Assembly: GCA_018524725.1 (NCBI GenBank)
Contig: JAEUWP010000145.1
Coordinates: 278,741-342,740 of the forward strand
DNA length: 64,000 bases
Origin: Podaxis mareebaensis
Lineage: Eukaryota > Basidiomycota > Agaricomycetes > Agaricales > Agaricaceae
Reading direction: 5' to 3'
The position numbers and the translations under genes are program-made. Numbering within the stretch: position 1 is the stretch's first letter; each line of letters starts with the position of its first letter. Shown here in pieces: positions 34,543 to 46,817 of this stretch. The notes below the pieces were generated by a model, which made no database searches, had not been told where the DNA came from, and saw only the letters and a program-made list of their open reading frames with translations.

Positions 34543-37032
34543 ATGAGCTCTTACTTAGTGTCTTGGAACTTTTTGAACCTTTTCACGATTCTTCTCTCCT
34601 CTTTTTTCGTCTTTCCTATCATGGTTTCGTCGATTTCTCTTATATCATGCAGCGCGTTGTGTCTGGTGGTTATCGCGGTGCAGTTGAGGCGCAAGACAAA
34701 GTGGAGGATGCCTCCAGGACCTCCGCCTGGTATTTTGGGAGATAATCGATGGAACGTTCCTTTTTATCAGCCATGGAAGAGATATACGGAGTGGCATAAA
34801 ATATTTGGTGCGTATGGATTCATTTCTTGACGCGTCAAAGATAGTGCTGAATAGTACTTTGTTCTTTTCTAGGGGACGTTATTTCATTCTGGTTGGGTGG
34901 TACGCCCATCATCGGTAGGATCCCGTTGTTCATCGATGCTAGGCACGGGACGTCCTCACTCATGCTGTTGATAGTTCTTGGGAGCTTGAGGGCTGCCACC
35001 GACATCTTGGAGAAACGTGGAAACATCTATTCCAGTCGCCCAAGAAATATCATGGGGTCAGTAACTAACTTAACAAACACCGTGCATTAGGCCCTGAATG
35101 GTAGTAATGACCCGTGTTCTGACAGAGGAGAGCTTCTTTCTGGTGGAATGAGAGGCGTTGGAATGCCATACGGGCCGCGATGGAGGAGCTGGCGAGCTGT
35201 GAGTGTTTGGTTATTTACCCTTCTGCCGATGGACTGATTCTAGCCTCGACTGATGGCTATGAATAGTTGATGCATGCTGGGCTATCGATAGAAGCATCAC
35301 AAGACTACAAAACGCTGCAGTCATTGGAGTCCAAAATTCTACTGAATGATCTGTTAGATGCGAAGAAGTCGGAGCAGTATGCGTTGCATGTGCGAAGGTG
35401 GGTTGTTCTCCCCGCAGATACTGATTTTTACTCATGTGTCCCAATGCAGATATGCCATCTCTATCGTGTCGAGTGTGGCGTATGGTCGACGAGTAAAGGA
35501 CATGGGCGATCGGATGGTGAAAGAGAATCAAGAAATTGACCTTTGTGAGTGACCAACCTCTTTTTGACCATCTAACGTCCATTTATTAATTACAACCCTG
35601 ATTATCTCCTTGAAGACTTGTCCAAGTTAGTTTGGCCTTATGATGTCATGGACTATGACGCTGACTATCTTCAAATAGAGCCATGTGCGTAGTGCTATCA
35701 AGGGACTGAAGCTCAAGATTTGACAGAGCATGGCAGGGACCTGAGCCACTCATGGGTTGACACAGTATGTGATGGTTTGTTCTCTCCTCTTGGATTTACT
35801 CACGCATGAGTTCAGTGGCCATTCCTGCTTCACCTCCCAGTAAGCTGGACTTGCTTGCTCGGGTGGTCTGTGCTGACTAGAGCAGAAATGCCTTCAATGG
35901 TTCCGGCGCGAACCGGAGCGAATGCGCGAAAGAGACACCAAGGTCTACCTCAGCCTATTGAACGACGTTCGGGAACGCATAGCAAACGGGACAGCCATGC
36001 CTTCCATCGCTAGTAGGGCGCTTGAACAAACAAATTGGGGTCTCAATGACGTTGAGATCGCCTACGCCCTCAGCGCTCCTTGGCAGGCGGGAGTCACGAC
36101 GGTATATCCCTCATTGCTTGGGTACTAGTGAACCTATTAATATTCGCCATCACAGACCGTCAGCATCTACCAGATTTTCATCAGTCAGTCTTCCCTTCTG
36201 GGCCCTTCTGGCCATTCCATAGTTCTTACGCCCCGTGTTCGCAGTGGCGATGTTGTGTAATCCAGATGTTATGCGAAAGGCTCAAGAGGAACTCGACCGT
36301 GTGGTTGGCGCTGATCGACAACCAGAATTCAATGACATGCACCTCTTGCTTTATACCCAGGCAGTTATGAAGGAAACCCTTCGATGGCGGCCCGTTCATC
36401 CCCTTGGTGTGGCACACAGCAACATCCGCGATGATGTATACAACGGGATGTTCATTCCCAGAGGTAGTCGGATACATGCGAACGTCTAGTAAGCCATCGT
36501 CCATCAAAGTCTGAATACGGTTATAACCTTCACGCCAGTGCAATGGCTCAAGATCCCGAGGTCAGTTGCCAGTAATTAGACTGCCAAGACTGCCGCTCGT
36601 GACTGACCTGCTGATCTTTTCATCATAGATGTTCCCTGAAGCTGACTCGTTCCGACCTGAACGATTTCTAGATGGAAAGCTCCCCGCCTTCACTGCTGGG
36701 TTCGGGTTTGGCCGCAGAATATGCCCTGGAATGTATATTGCCATGAATTCCTTCTTGATTATCTTTGCTCGGTTAGTGGTCATAGCGCGGCCTTTTCTGC
36801 TTCATTTCTCATGCGATTGATGCTGTTTAGAACCCTATGGGCGTTCGACATCCTGCCACCGCTCAACGAGTTTGGGAAGCCTATCCTGCCAGATATCGAA
36901 ACAATGGATGGCCATCTGTCTGTCCAACCTCGGGAATTTGCTTATAGGCTTGTTCCTCGCAGAGCCAACACTGCGTCTGTGATTGTAGCCGAAGCTGCAA
37001 GAGCCGAGGAGGAACTTGTGTCTTGGACATGA
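34543..37032 (+). CDS. cytochrome P450 monooxygenase
   Basis: This is a membrane-anchored, heme-thiolate monooxygenase of the microsomal type, using NADPH-P450 reductase. The N-terminus has a hydrophobic anchor (residues about 5-50) followed by the Pro-rich hinge MPPGPPPGILGDNRW. The helix C motif WRSWRALMH is present. Helix K has KETLRWRP (ExxR), the PERF-type motif is FRPERFLDG, and the heme loop is GFGFGRRICPG with the Cys ligand. Helix I reads WQAGVTT-TVSIYQIFI-MAMLCNP only if a 28-base micro-exon at 36156-36183 is used. The usual acidic residue before the conserved Thr is then replaced by Thr. Two ATGs lie close together (34543 and 34621); I chose the first because it gives the longer anchor. 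The stop is TGA at 37030-37032. The substrate is unknown; agaricomycete P450s of this kind often act on aromatics or terpenoids. Confidence 0.88.
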
Positions 37033-37862
37033 CGAAATTTGGAATTTGATTTATAATATCACCACATTATCCTGTTGAATGCGATCTTAACATGTTATCT
37101 TATATACACATCTATCATTACTATGGGCTTTATATATTTACTATTCCCTCGTAGCCCTAATATTATGTTTCGCGCAGCACTCACTGTGTATACCTGAGCA
37201 CGAGACGAACCTGGGGATTGAACCCTGCACAGCTGAAGACAATCAATTGATACCCTCCTCCCTGTCGCTGGGATTGACTGATCACGACATCATGCTATGC
37301 CTGTGCTCAGATGTGGGTCTCTCTGATCTAGATTCTAGATAAGCATGGGGCAACGTATCCCGAGTACAGTCCAAATAGACGTCTTCTTGCAGTAAGGCAT
37401 CTCCTTTGGTTGCCGTGGCTTGACTGTTGTTCGATAAGGTTCTTCTAGAGCCACAAGCGTATAGATTTGCGTTGTGCGTAGTAGCCGGTCTACTTAGGCG
37501 AGCTGTGCTTACGAGTACCCCATTCGTTGAGTTTATCCTTAGTCCCGGCGACGAGATGCCGTGCGAAGTAACAACCATGTTCGGATGATATCTATTAAAT
37601 GTTCAAGTCAGAGAAACTATTTCTTATCTGACATTCAGCACCGGATGCGCCAAATATTATAGTAGAGAAGTAACAAGAATGCACCCACCTTTGTCTACAT
37701 CTACCCAATTGCGCCAAGTCCCACTGCCAGGCGCTTATCCAATTGACGTTTATGTAGTTGGGCAGAATCACGTGACGATTGATCCAGAAGCTGCAGCCAA
37801 ACATCACCGTTACCCCAAACAGTTGCTGTTCTTAACTGAAGGATCCAGTCTGACCTTCTGCC
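37033..37862. other. intergenic region between P450 and NUP53
   Basis: No supported gene is seen. It contains the P450 3' flank (AT-rich, about 37033-37160) and the promoter and leader of NUP53. Confidence 0.5.
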
Positions 37863-39176
37863 ATGTCCAACATGTATAGCTCGTCCTTTAGCGTTGCAGG
37901 CATGTCTTCGTCGACGAGCACACATAATCCAAGTCTCAACGCGTGGGGAAGCTCAAGTACAAGTGGTCAACTCGGTTCATCGTTTAGTGATAGTTTGTCG
38001 CAGTCGCGGAGCCATTACCAACCAGGATACTTGTTGGTCAGTTATTCAAGCTCACTCTGTCTCTGTTCGTAACTAACTGCTATTTCAAACAGTCGACATC
38101 CCAAAACACGGTATGGATCAAGTCCTGGAGCTGCCAAGAGCAAATGTTGACACTTTACTAGAATGCACCGCAAAACAGTCAGCGCGTCGACGACATTCCT
38201 ATCGTGCAGACCAAAGCGAAGTTGAATAATGTACTCACGAGGGCATCGGCATCCGAATTTGGGATGGAATCTATGTTCCAAAGCACGCGGTATGGGCCCT
38301 GGATCTTATTCTCGGTTCGGCACTAACGATACGCCACACAAAGACAGCGACAGACATTTGCGGATGAAGACGCACCGCCAAGAAGCTCAATACATGATAT
38401 ACCCAATGAAGTTCATGCAGACTCATCACCTCATGGCCTGCCAACGAAAGTCAGTAACTTGTCTTGGCGAAAACTTAGTTCTAGCTGACAAGAAAAATCA
38501 GAAATCGACCCTCGAATCTTCGCACCTCGGTCGCCGTCATACACGCCCACCTCCTGTTACCCAGTCATCACAACCAGTCTACGTGATTGTGTTCGGCTAC
38601 CCTCCAGAAAAATATCCTTCTATCGTGGAATATTTCAAATCACTCGGAAGTGCGACGGAACCGGAGCCCAATACAGAGATTCTTAATTGCTTCAGAATAG
38701 GGTATCATGATGCTGCGGATGCGTTACGAGCTGTCAGAAAGAACGGTGAGGTTTTTGCCGGAAGTTGGATGATTGGAGCCAAATGGGCGGTGAGCAATCG
38801 TCATTTCATTTTCCGTTGCCGTTCCGCCTTACCATATTGCGGCGATCTACAGGAGCCAGCACAAGTTGAAGCTCTGCTCGGTCAACCGCTTCTCCGGTCG
38901 AGCATTTCAGGACCGTCAATGGAAAATAACTCGCCGGGTGGTGCTATGAATGTCGACGAACCGATGCAATCGCCCTTTTCCTCAAATACGCCAAGCGTTG
39001 GCACACCAATTCGGCTTGCTCCATCAACATCTGCATTTAGGAAGGCTGGCGCTCCCTCCAAGCCCACAACGCCACTGCCAGTTAAACCCATGGGGGTCCC
39101 AGCCACTCCTACTACAACGCCAACCAGTAACAGAGGTGTGCTGGGTCAAGTATCCGACCTAATTTTTGGCTGGTGA
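37863..39176 (+). CDS. NUP53: nucleoporin Nup53/Nup35 (MPPN/RRM-like domain)
   Basis: Nup53 is an inner-ring nucleoporin that links scaffold Nups to the pore membrane. The N-terminal region is Ser-rich (MSNMYSSSFSVAGMSSSTST...NAWGSSST). The atypical RRM-type MPPN domain is clear: PVYVIVFGYPPEKYPSIVEY, FKSLGSATEPEPN, NCFRIGYHDAADALRAVRKN and GSWMIGAKWA. After one intron the C-terminal part is Pro/Thr-rich (TPIRLAPSTSAFRKAGAP). It ends with RGVLGQVSDLIFGW, which fits the amphipathic membrane-binding helix of the family. The stop is TGA at 39174-39176. The ATG at 37863 is the first one that keeps this frame open. Exons between 38070 and 38500 were joined by eye and are less certain. Confidence 0.88.
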
Positions 39177-39827
39177 AACCACAGCGACATGCGCGTTCCT
39201 CCCAAGTATTCACGACATCTTCTCCCTTCACATGTATTTTTTTATAGTGATGATATATAGAAAACGCGCACACGAGCACATGAAACAGGTCATTTGCTCA
39301 CTCGGGTTTATCCGGTCGTCGCTTCGGGATGTCTTTGTAGACCATGGGTGTTATTTGTTGCTTGCAGGTGTTGGTTCGTGATTGACTCGGAATTATATAC
39401 TCAATACGCACTGGCGAGAGTGATGAGTTCAGTCTAATTAACCCACGATCAAAGCGGCTTCTTCAGTGAAATGGGTTCGGGAGAGGTTCCACCTGACCTG
39501 GAAGACGACCATATTGCAGCATATCAAGAGTAGATCGTCCCTCAAGGACTTGGAGTCCTCGTGGTATGTCAAACACCTGAAATAACAAATAACCCGGTCA
39601 TTGCTGTGGGCGTTCTTGCTTCTAATGGATTCGGGTTTCCTCATAAGATGAGCCGAATTACTTGGCAACAGTGCTTCGGCTCGACGCTCGCGCTCTCATG
39701 TTGTAATAAGTAGCGCATTTAGGATATACTTCGTTCGGGGACTGCAAGGTCATTCCATACTCATTGGAAACGCCAACACTGAAATGGAATTAACAAGAGA
39801 ATCTTTGACAGCAATAATAATAGAATA

Positions 39828-39923
39828 GTGTATTCGCAAACCGTTTTCAGCGAGATTCTGGGTGGGACGATTCAGTTTTAATTTAGTTCTCGCAGAAAGT
39901 TCACTGGAAACGAACACGCTTAC
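39828..39923. mobile_element. diverged MITE-like element, copy A
   Basis: This stretch of about 96 bases aligns along its whole length with copy B (shared TTCAGCG, GGGTG and TCACTG blocks in the same order). It is bordered by TA on both sides (39826-39827 and 39924-39925). Its ends are only loosely complementary (GTGTATTCGC against AACGAACACGC), which suggests an older, decayed copy. Confidence 0.45.
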
Positions 39924-39925
39924 TA

Positions 39926-40030
39926 GAGCATATTTACAAACCCTGTTCAGCGGGATTTTGGGTGTGGAACAATTAATCTCAGTTCAGTTTTCACTGAAAA
40001 TTCATTGAAATCGGAGTTGCAAATATGCTC
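39926..40030. mobile_element. MITE-like element, copy B (TA target, 14-base inverted ends)
   Basis: The element is 105 bases, too short to code. Its ends are inverted repeats: GAGCATATTTACAA at the left and the complement of GAGCATATTTGCAA at the right, 13 of 14 identical. A TA dinucleotide flanks each end (39924-39925 and 40031-40032), as expected for Tc1/mariner-type insertion. It directly abuts copy A and shares the TA between them. No transposase is in the window, so it would have to be moved in trans. Confidence 0.65.
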
Positions 40031-41860
40031 TAATGTGGTAAAATTAACCGCCACAACTTGTTGTAAGGCGACGGCTCGGTGCAACGCAGCGAAGATCTCT
40101 ATATTATGCTTTATAATGCGGAAGGGTAATAGAACAAACTCGACTGATAGAGATTGTAGGTAACAAATGTGATCTGAGATGTGTCCTCGTCAAACATGTG
40201 CCGCTTTCATCTGTGAAGAGTACATGAGTAAAAGCTTATAAATTTCTTAAAGGGTGATTGATGTCCTTGATGGCCTGTAGACCATTGTATCCCGCCATCT
40301 GGTTTTACGGGTACGGCCATTGACGAGACAAGGGGACGGAGATAGAAAGCGATCAGCTTGCTCCCCTAGCTGTAATGGAGTAAGAAAAAGGATCAATATA
40401 ATTGAACCATGTCTGAACTAGTCGGACTGGGAGCCTGGTAACTCCATGGGTGGACAAAAAAAGTCAACTGGCAGGCCGCTGGAGCCAGGTTTCCGTTCAA
40501 GGGGTATGGCCCGAAGCGCGTGGAGTGTCTAATCAAGGACGAGTGCCAGCCTGCTGGGTCTATTAATTTAGGCCTGGTGCTTGTGCCTTTGCTTGTGGCT
40601 CATGATTGGAATATTATCGGCTTCTGGGTGGCATGAGTCAACATGGTGGCACAGGACCCAGTAAATGACTTAAGATGCTTTCGGCGGGGTAGCAAGGATA
40701 TTATCCATTACTTGCGACAAAAGGGAGTGAGATAATTCGGAAATATTCGCCCGCGTGGTTTCGTAGCTGCACGTCCAAGAAGTAAGAAGCCAGGAGAAGA
40801 GAAGACTTTCTAAATATGGATTATGTATGCTTCTTGTTATTTTCTGGAGTACCGAAACTCGTCCGCTCAGAAACTCACGCATATCCGCCGAAGGACCTTT
40901 CTTCCGTCAATCTCCACATGTTCGGTCACCTGCAGGCCTAATTTTGTTCTAACACGTACAGAGAACTTCATATGTGACGACACTCTCGTCCGTTCATCAT
41001 CGGCCAAGTCCAGCCCACGAAACCATGACGGAAACCTGTGGTCGAAGATAGGGCTGGGGCATTTGGAGCGCGCAAAAATGTAAGTTACACAATCTAGTAT
41101 CACCGATGAGCATGCGTGCGTCAGAGTCTGATCAAGAGGAACGATCATCTGGACTCTTCGTACCGGATCCAGCCTCACTCGCTCCGGCAACAGGGAACTA
41201 CAATGCTCCTTCCGAGATTGACGTTGAAGCGGGGGCTCGGAAGCATTCTGCATCCTCGTCAATCACAGAGGAAGTGCACCATTCCATGGTGTCCATTCTC
41301 ATCCTCGTATGAAACACTACTAATTGAGACACCCCGATCTCTTAATATTCACGACCGTCAAGTCAGCGCGTTTTCTTTGCGGCATGAGACTGGGGGAAAC
41401 ACTTACTCGGCCATTTTCTTAGTCTCGTCCTACTGGTTTGGTATGAAAACCGCATTTATGCAGAATTATTATCGTCACGGACCATGATTGGCAAAAGGAT
41501 TATTTTTCCAATTCAGGATACCCAAAAACGGGATGTATGGATGTAAGAAAGATGAGTAAAGTGAATTCATGATCGAATCAGACTCGCAAGGTTTCTATAT
41601 CATGAAAGAGCGACCAAATCGTGGGACAAACTGGCCCCTTATCTGGCAAAGATCTCCGTTATTTGGATCTGGAATGTCAAAGGTTCTTGGGAGGTTGTTC
41701 TTACTGTTACCAGAACACAAGGCCGGTCCAACCGTGTAATTTGGTCGGGACAAGAACGCATAAAGTATGGGCGTATGCTCTGATACCCTGGCCTTACCAC
41801 AGTCCAATCCTTGCCCCACCGTGTTTCGTATTCATACTCTGCTCTTACACCCAGAACGAT

Positions 41861-43809
41861 ATGGGGAACTCCAAGTTCGCTACGACGACTAGATTACGAG
41901 TGGGCATTTGGTATGTGAAGGTATGATGTGCTGTTGGCGTTGCTCTCATAGGTGAAATAGCGGAGGTGGCGTTGGGGGGCTAGTACTTGCAGGTGAGGGA
42001 TACTCTGTGTATCTTGGTGACTACTCTAGTGAGCAATGGCACTGATTCATGCTGGTCAGTCGCATTGTCGAAGTACCCGGACATCGAGGTCACAATATAC
42101 GAAGCCGCATCGAAGCTTACAGAAGTTGGTGCAGGTGTTGGGATCTTCCCGCGTATGTCATCTCCGCCACTACATGCTACAGCGACTAATTGTTGCTATG
42201 GTATACTTCCGTAGGCCCATGGGAAATTATCCGGAGGCTTGATCTTGAAGAAGAACTTTTGAGGGTGACCGAAGTAAAGCGCCAAGAAGGGCCAGGTGGG
42301 TTTGTTACGTTCGGAAGACAATTAGTAAAGTCTGACGTTTTCAATTCAGTTAGTACCTTTGCCTACCGCAAAAGTGACCGTCCTGAAGGAATTGAATTCT
42401 ATACTCTCGTTACAGAAGGTGTGTCAAACCCCGCAGCAATCCGTGTTCATCGCTAGAGATTCTTGTTATTTTCACTTGTTATCAGGAAGTCTCGTAACGT
42501 TCCACCGTGCGGATTTCCAGCAAGTGCTTCTGAGACGCCTTACTTCCTCTTGCAAGACACAATGTGGAAAGCGCCTTCTGACATACACCCAGCGACCTTC
42601 CGAACCTATTAAACTCTTGTTTGAAGATGGATCAACGGCGACATGCGACGTACTTATTGGGGCAGACGGACTCAAATCCGCCGTTCGGAAAACCCTCATG
42701 ACTGAAAAGGCACACCTCGCTCAAGTAGATGGACGAAGAGCCCAAGCAGCTGACTGTTTGGCTTCCATTGACCCATTATGGAGCGGTACTAACTCATATC
42801 GAGCGCTGATTCCTGCCGAATTGCTGAAAACTCGGTATCCCGGTCATCGCGTCTTTAACCAGCCTATGCAGGTTCGTTCTGCAGCACCTCCACCTGTCAC
42901 GACGTAGGTTTGCTAATTTAGCGACCCAGTACCTTGGGAAGAATGCTGTGAGTGTAAAAGTTCTTGGTGGATGGCCATGCGTTAATTCTGTTTGCAGCAC
43001 ATCATCGCTTACCCAATTTCGAGAGGAACACTGATAAACTTTGTCGCCTTTATCTCGCGGCATGACCAAGAAAACACCAAATTCAACGGACCCTGGGTCA
43101 CACCAACTGAGAGGGAGGAAGTGGCGAGTCAATTCAGGACATGGGAACCCGAAGTACAGGCCCTCATTGATGCAAGTTCCTAACGGGTTCTGCGTTCGTG
43201 GAATGCTTTCTGATATCATGAATTCTGTCAAGTAGTGCGTTGATCGACCATTGCGGTGGGCGATTCACACCGTCAGGCCGCTATCCACTTTCGTCCACGG
43301 ACGTGTCGCACTCATGGGAGACGCCGTATGGCCGGATTCTTTTTCCTTCGACGAAGTGCTAATTCATATACCTCAGGCACACGCATCGGCGCCAACCCAG
43401 GGTTCGGGTGCAGGACAAGCAATCGAGGTGAGTAAAGTCAACGGAACTTGAGTCTCTTGGTCATTTCGATATCTAACCTTCCCTAAAATAACCGCAGGAT
43501 GCATACATCTTGGCCACAGTCCTCGGACATCCCAAAACTGACGGAAGCAGCGCTTCAATACAACGTGCCTTGAAGATATTTGACCTGGTCCGCCGTCCCC
43601 GTGCACTTGAGGTCCACCAGCGTGCGAGGTTGAATGGACAGTACTTTTCACTGATGTATCGCAATGTTGATTTCTCGTCACTACAAGGAGAGGAGCTACG
43701 TGCGAAGCTTGTAGAACTCTTGGAGACAGTTAAGCAGAACTGGGCTTGGGCTTGGTCGACATCACCGAGGGATTCTTACGAGGAGGCCATCCATTTGATG
43801 GAGTCTTGA
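41861..43809 (+). CDS. FAD-dependent monooxygenase, salicylate-hydroxylase-like
   Basis: This is a class A flavoprotein monooxygenase of the kind that hydroxylates aromatic acids using NAD(P)H and O2. Splicing the first exon (MGNSKFATTTRLRVGI) to the next gives CGGGVGGLVLA, the FAD-binding GxGxxG motif. IEVTIYEAASKLTEVGAGVGI follows. The middle has FHRADFQQVLLRRL and CDVLIGADGLKSAVRKTL (the DG motif). After introns comes [34 protein letters not shown], the GD motif that contacts the FAD ribityl chain. Then RPRALEVHQRARLNGQYFS follows, with a tail ending EEAIHLMES and TGA at 43807-43809. All three flavin motifs are intact. About eight introns are present. The substrate is inferred only at family level. 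The P450 about 5 kb upstream and the laccases suggest aromatic metabolism. Confidence 0.87.
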
Positions 43810-44180
43810 CGGCCATGGGTTAGTGCTAACCATGCCCTGTTTGTATGTGACTTCAATGGTGGCAAGACAATGTACTATAGCTTTTCTGTATCTTTACCTT
43901 TTCTCCCGCTTCTTTGATTCACTTTTCCCTGCCGGCTGTCCCCAGTAGCAACGCTTTACTGCAATAGGAGGTTGTGACCTTACTACCGTCGCAACATCCT
44001 TATAACATTGTATGTAATACCTCGAACAAAGCTCAAGCAGAGTTTTGGGTACATATGGACTGGCATGTATTCAGACTGTGGGAATTCTACGTCGTAGGTC
44101 TGATTGACTTTCAAATTCGACGTTCGAATGTCCAATTTGCTAGCGGTTATCCCTTTCGTTCGAAGGGTCTTCAACGCAAC
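43810..44180. other. intergenic region before TGS1
   Basis: No separate gene is supported. A frame open from 43974 runs into TGS1, but its extra N-terminus is not family-like and I treat it as leader. Confidence 0.5.
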
Positions 44181-45389
<1,209 letters not shown>

Positions 45390-46817
45390 AAATATTGCGA
45401 ATGCAAACATAAGTGGCGCGATGAACCCTTTCATTTTGCCTACTCATCAATCCAGCCACTATCTGCTAGAAGCTACTTGTGGTGCGCAGGTCAAACAAAC
45501 ACTTTTCATGATATCGTTAACGCCGTTTCGACGCTACCAGGGCCAAATTTGAACCGGAGAGCCGATCCCAAAAGAGGGTTACAAGGGCGATAACAGATGT
45601 GTTTTCTGGCCGAAATGTGATTTACTAGTCGCCAGTGCGGTCCCCTTCGGTGTTCGCCGTTTGAGGTGGTCTAACGGACGGATCGTAACTGTGATGCTTG
45701 GGTCCTGGTTGTCTTTTGCTATCACTATCAATTGCTGCCCTTGTGTCGGCCTCCAACGACAGACTGTTCGTTACAAGCAACTGCCTTAACCCCGCGTAAT
45801 GCGGCCGGTTATGGGCTGCGAGGTCACATAATAACATGTGTACTTGAAACTTTGGGCTGCCCCCGTTCCTGTGACTCTCGGAGTGGATGTATCTACAGTT
45901 TTCGAGGAAGGTTTTGTCGGTTAGTCGAGACATCAATGTCTGTAGATGAAGATAAATATCAGGAGGATGTTTGCAAGCAGTTTTCGGGTAGTAACAAGGC
46001 AGCAGAGCCACAGATTACTATAACAAGAACACCTAAGGGGACCCCCTTTAAGCTGTCTTATGTTCTACAAGACTCATCCACCTCTCTAAAAGTATTGACT
46101 ATCACGCTGTCACTTCAAGCCAATGTCCTCTATGTTGGTTGCTGAATAGGCCTTCTAGATTTATAAATACTACATGCGAATATTAATGAGCAGGGTGCAC
46201 TTTCGGGGCACGAGAATAATGTGTAGAATGGTGATCACTCCATGCCTTGTATTCGGACAATTAGGCTGTGTTTACATAGGATAATTTTACCTGGACAAAG
46301 TCATAATATTGATACATCATATCATAAAAGCACCCAGATAGCACTGCCAGGTACCAGAATATCATGGCTTGCATGCAAACCTTGCATAAACTGTAATGGA
46401 GCTCCATGCTTTACAAATCATGTTTTGGAACTATGTTGTGAAGAGTACTGTATAAGGTCAACTTGCTTGAGCGTTTATTTTATTATGATAGACGGCGTTT
46501 TGTGCAAGCAAGCTTGAGGCTGGGGTGAAGGCTGCTTCAGAGGTGCTTGACCCAATCAGAAATTTAGGATTTCCCTTATGTAATTATACTAATACCCATC
46601 GATATCCTAGCACTTACACAGACACCAAGGCAACGTGCCAGAACCCGATTCTCGTTCTTTCCCTCGGTTTGTCGCAATTTCATAAGCCAAGAATGACAAT
46701 GAACCTTTGGGTGCTTAGATCTGATGACACTGAGTCTGGGCTGCACGTGAATCAGCCAAAACAAGAATCGAAGACCGCCCGTTAGCCTCACCTGCTCCTT
46801 TCCTTCATTCCATCACC
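45390..46817. other. 1.4 kb gene-free region
   Basis: No coding exon with motifs is seen on either strand. The part from about 46140 to 46600 is clearly more AT-rich than its surroundings and has short A/T runs. The last 200 bases should hold the MYND gene promoter. Confidence 0.5.

Larger units (their letters stand above)
39177..41860. other. gene-poor 2.7 kb region with two MITE-like elements
   Basis: No gene with family motifs is seen. Two related short elements lie at 39828-40030. A weak plus-strand frame at 41106-41312 (MSMRASESDQEERSSGLF...) and a minus-strand frame at 40867-41262 overlap, and neither can be supported. The last 200 bases should hold the promoter of the FAD monooxygenase gene. 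Confidence 0.5.

Noticed and set aside
37213..37224. tRNA B-box-like GGTTCAATCCC on the minus strand
   Set aside because: The flanking bases do not form an acceptor stem or an anticodon arm at the right distance, and the T stem has a mismatch.
41106..41312. Small plus-strand gene MSMRASESDQEERSSG...
   Set aside because: It has no motif, no clear splice partner and a competing frame on the other strand, so it is not supported.
4596..43809. A classical secondary-metabolite cluster
   Set aside because: There is no polyketide synthase, non-ribosomal peptide synthetase or terpene synthase, and the oxidative genes are separated by housekeeping genes.
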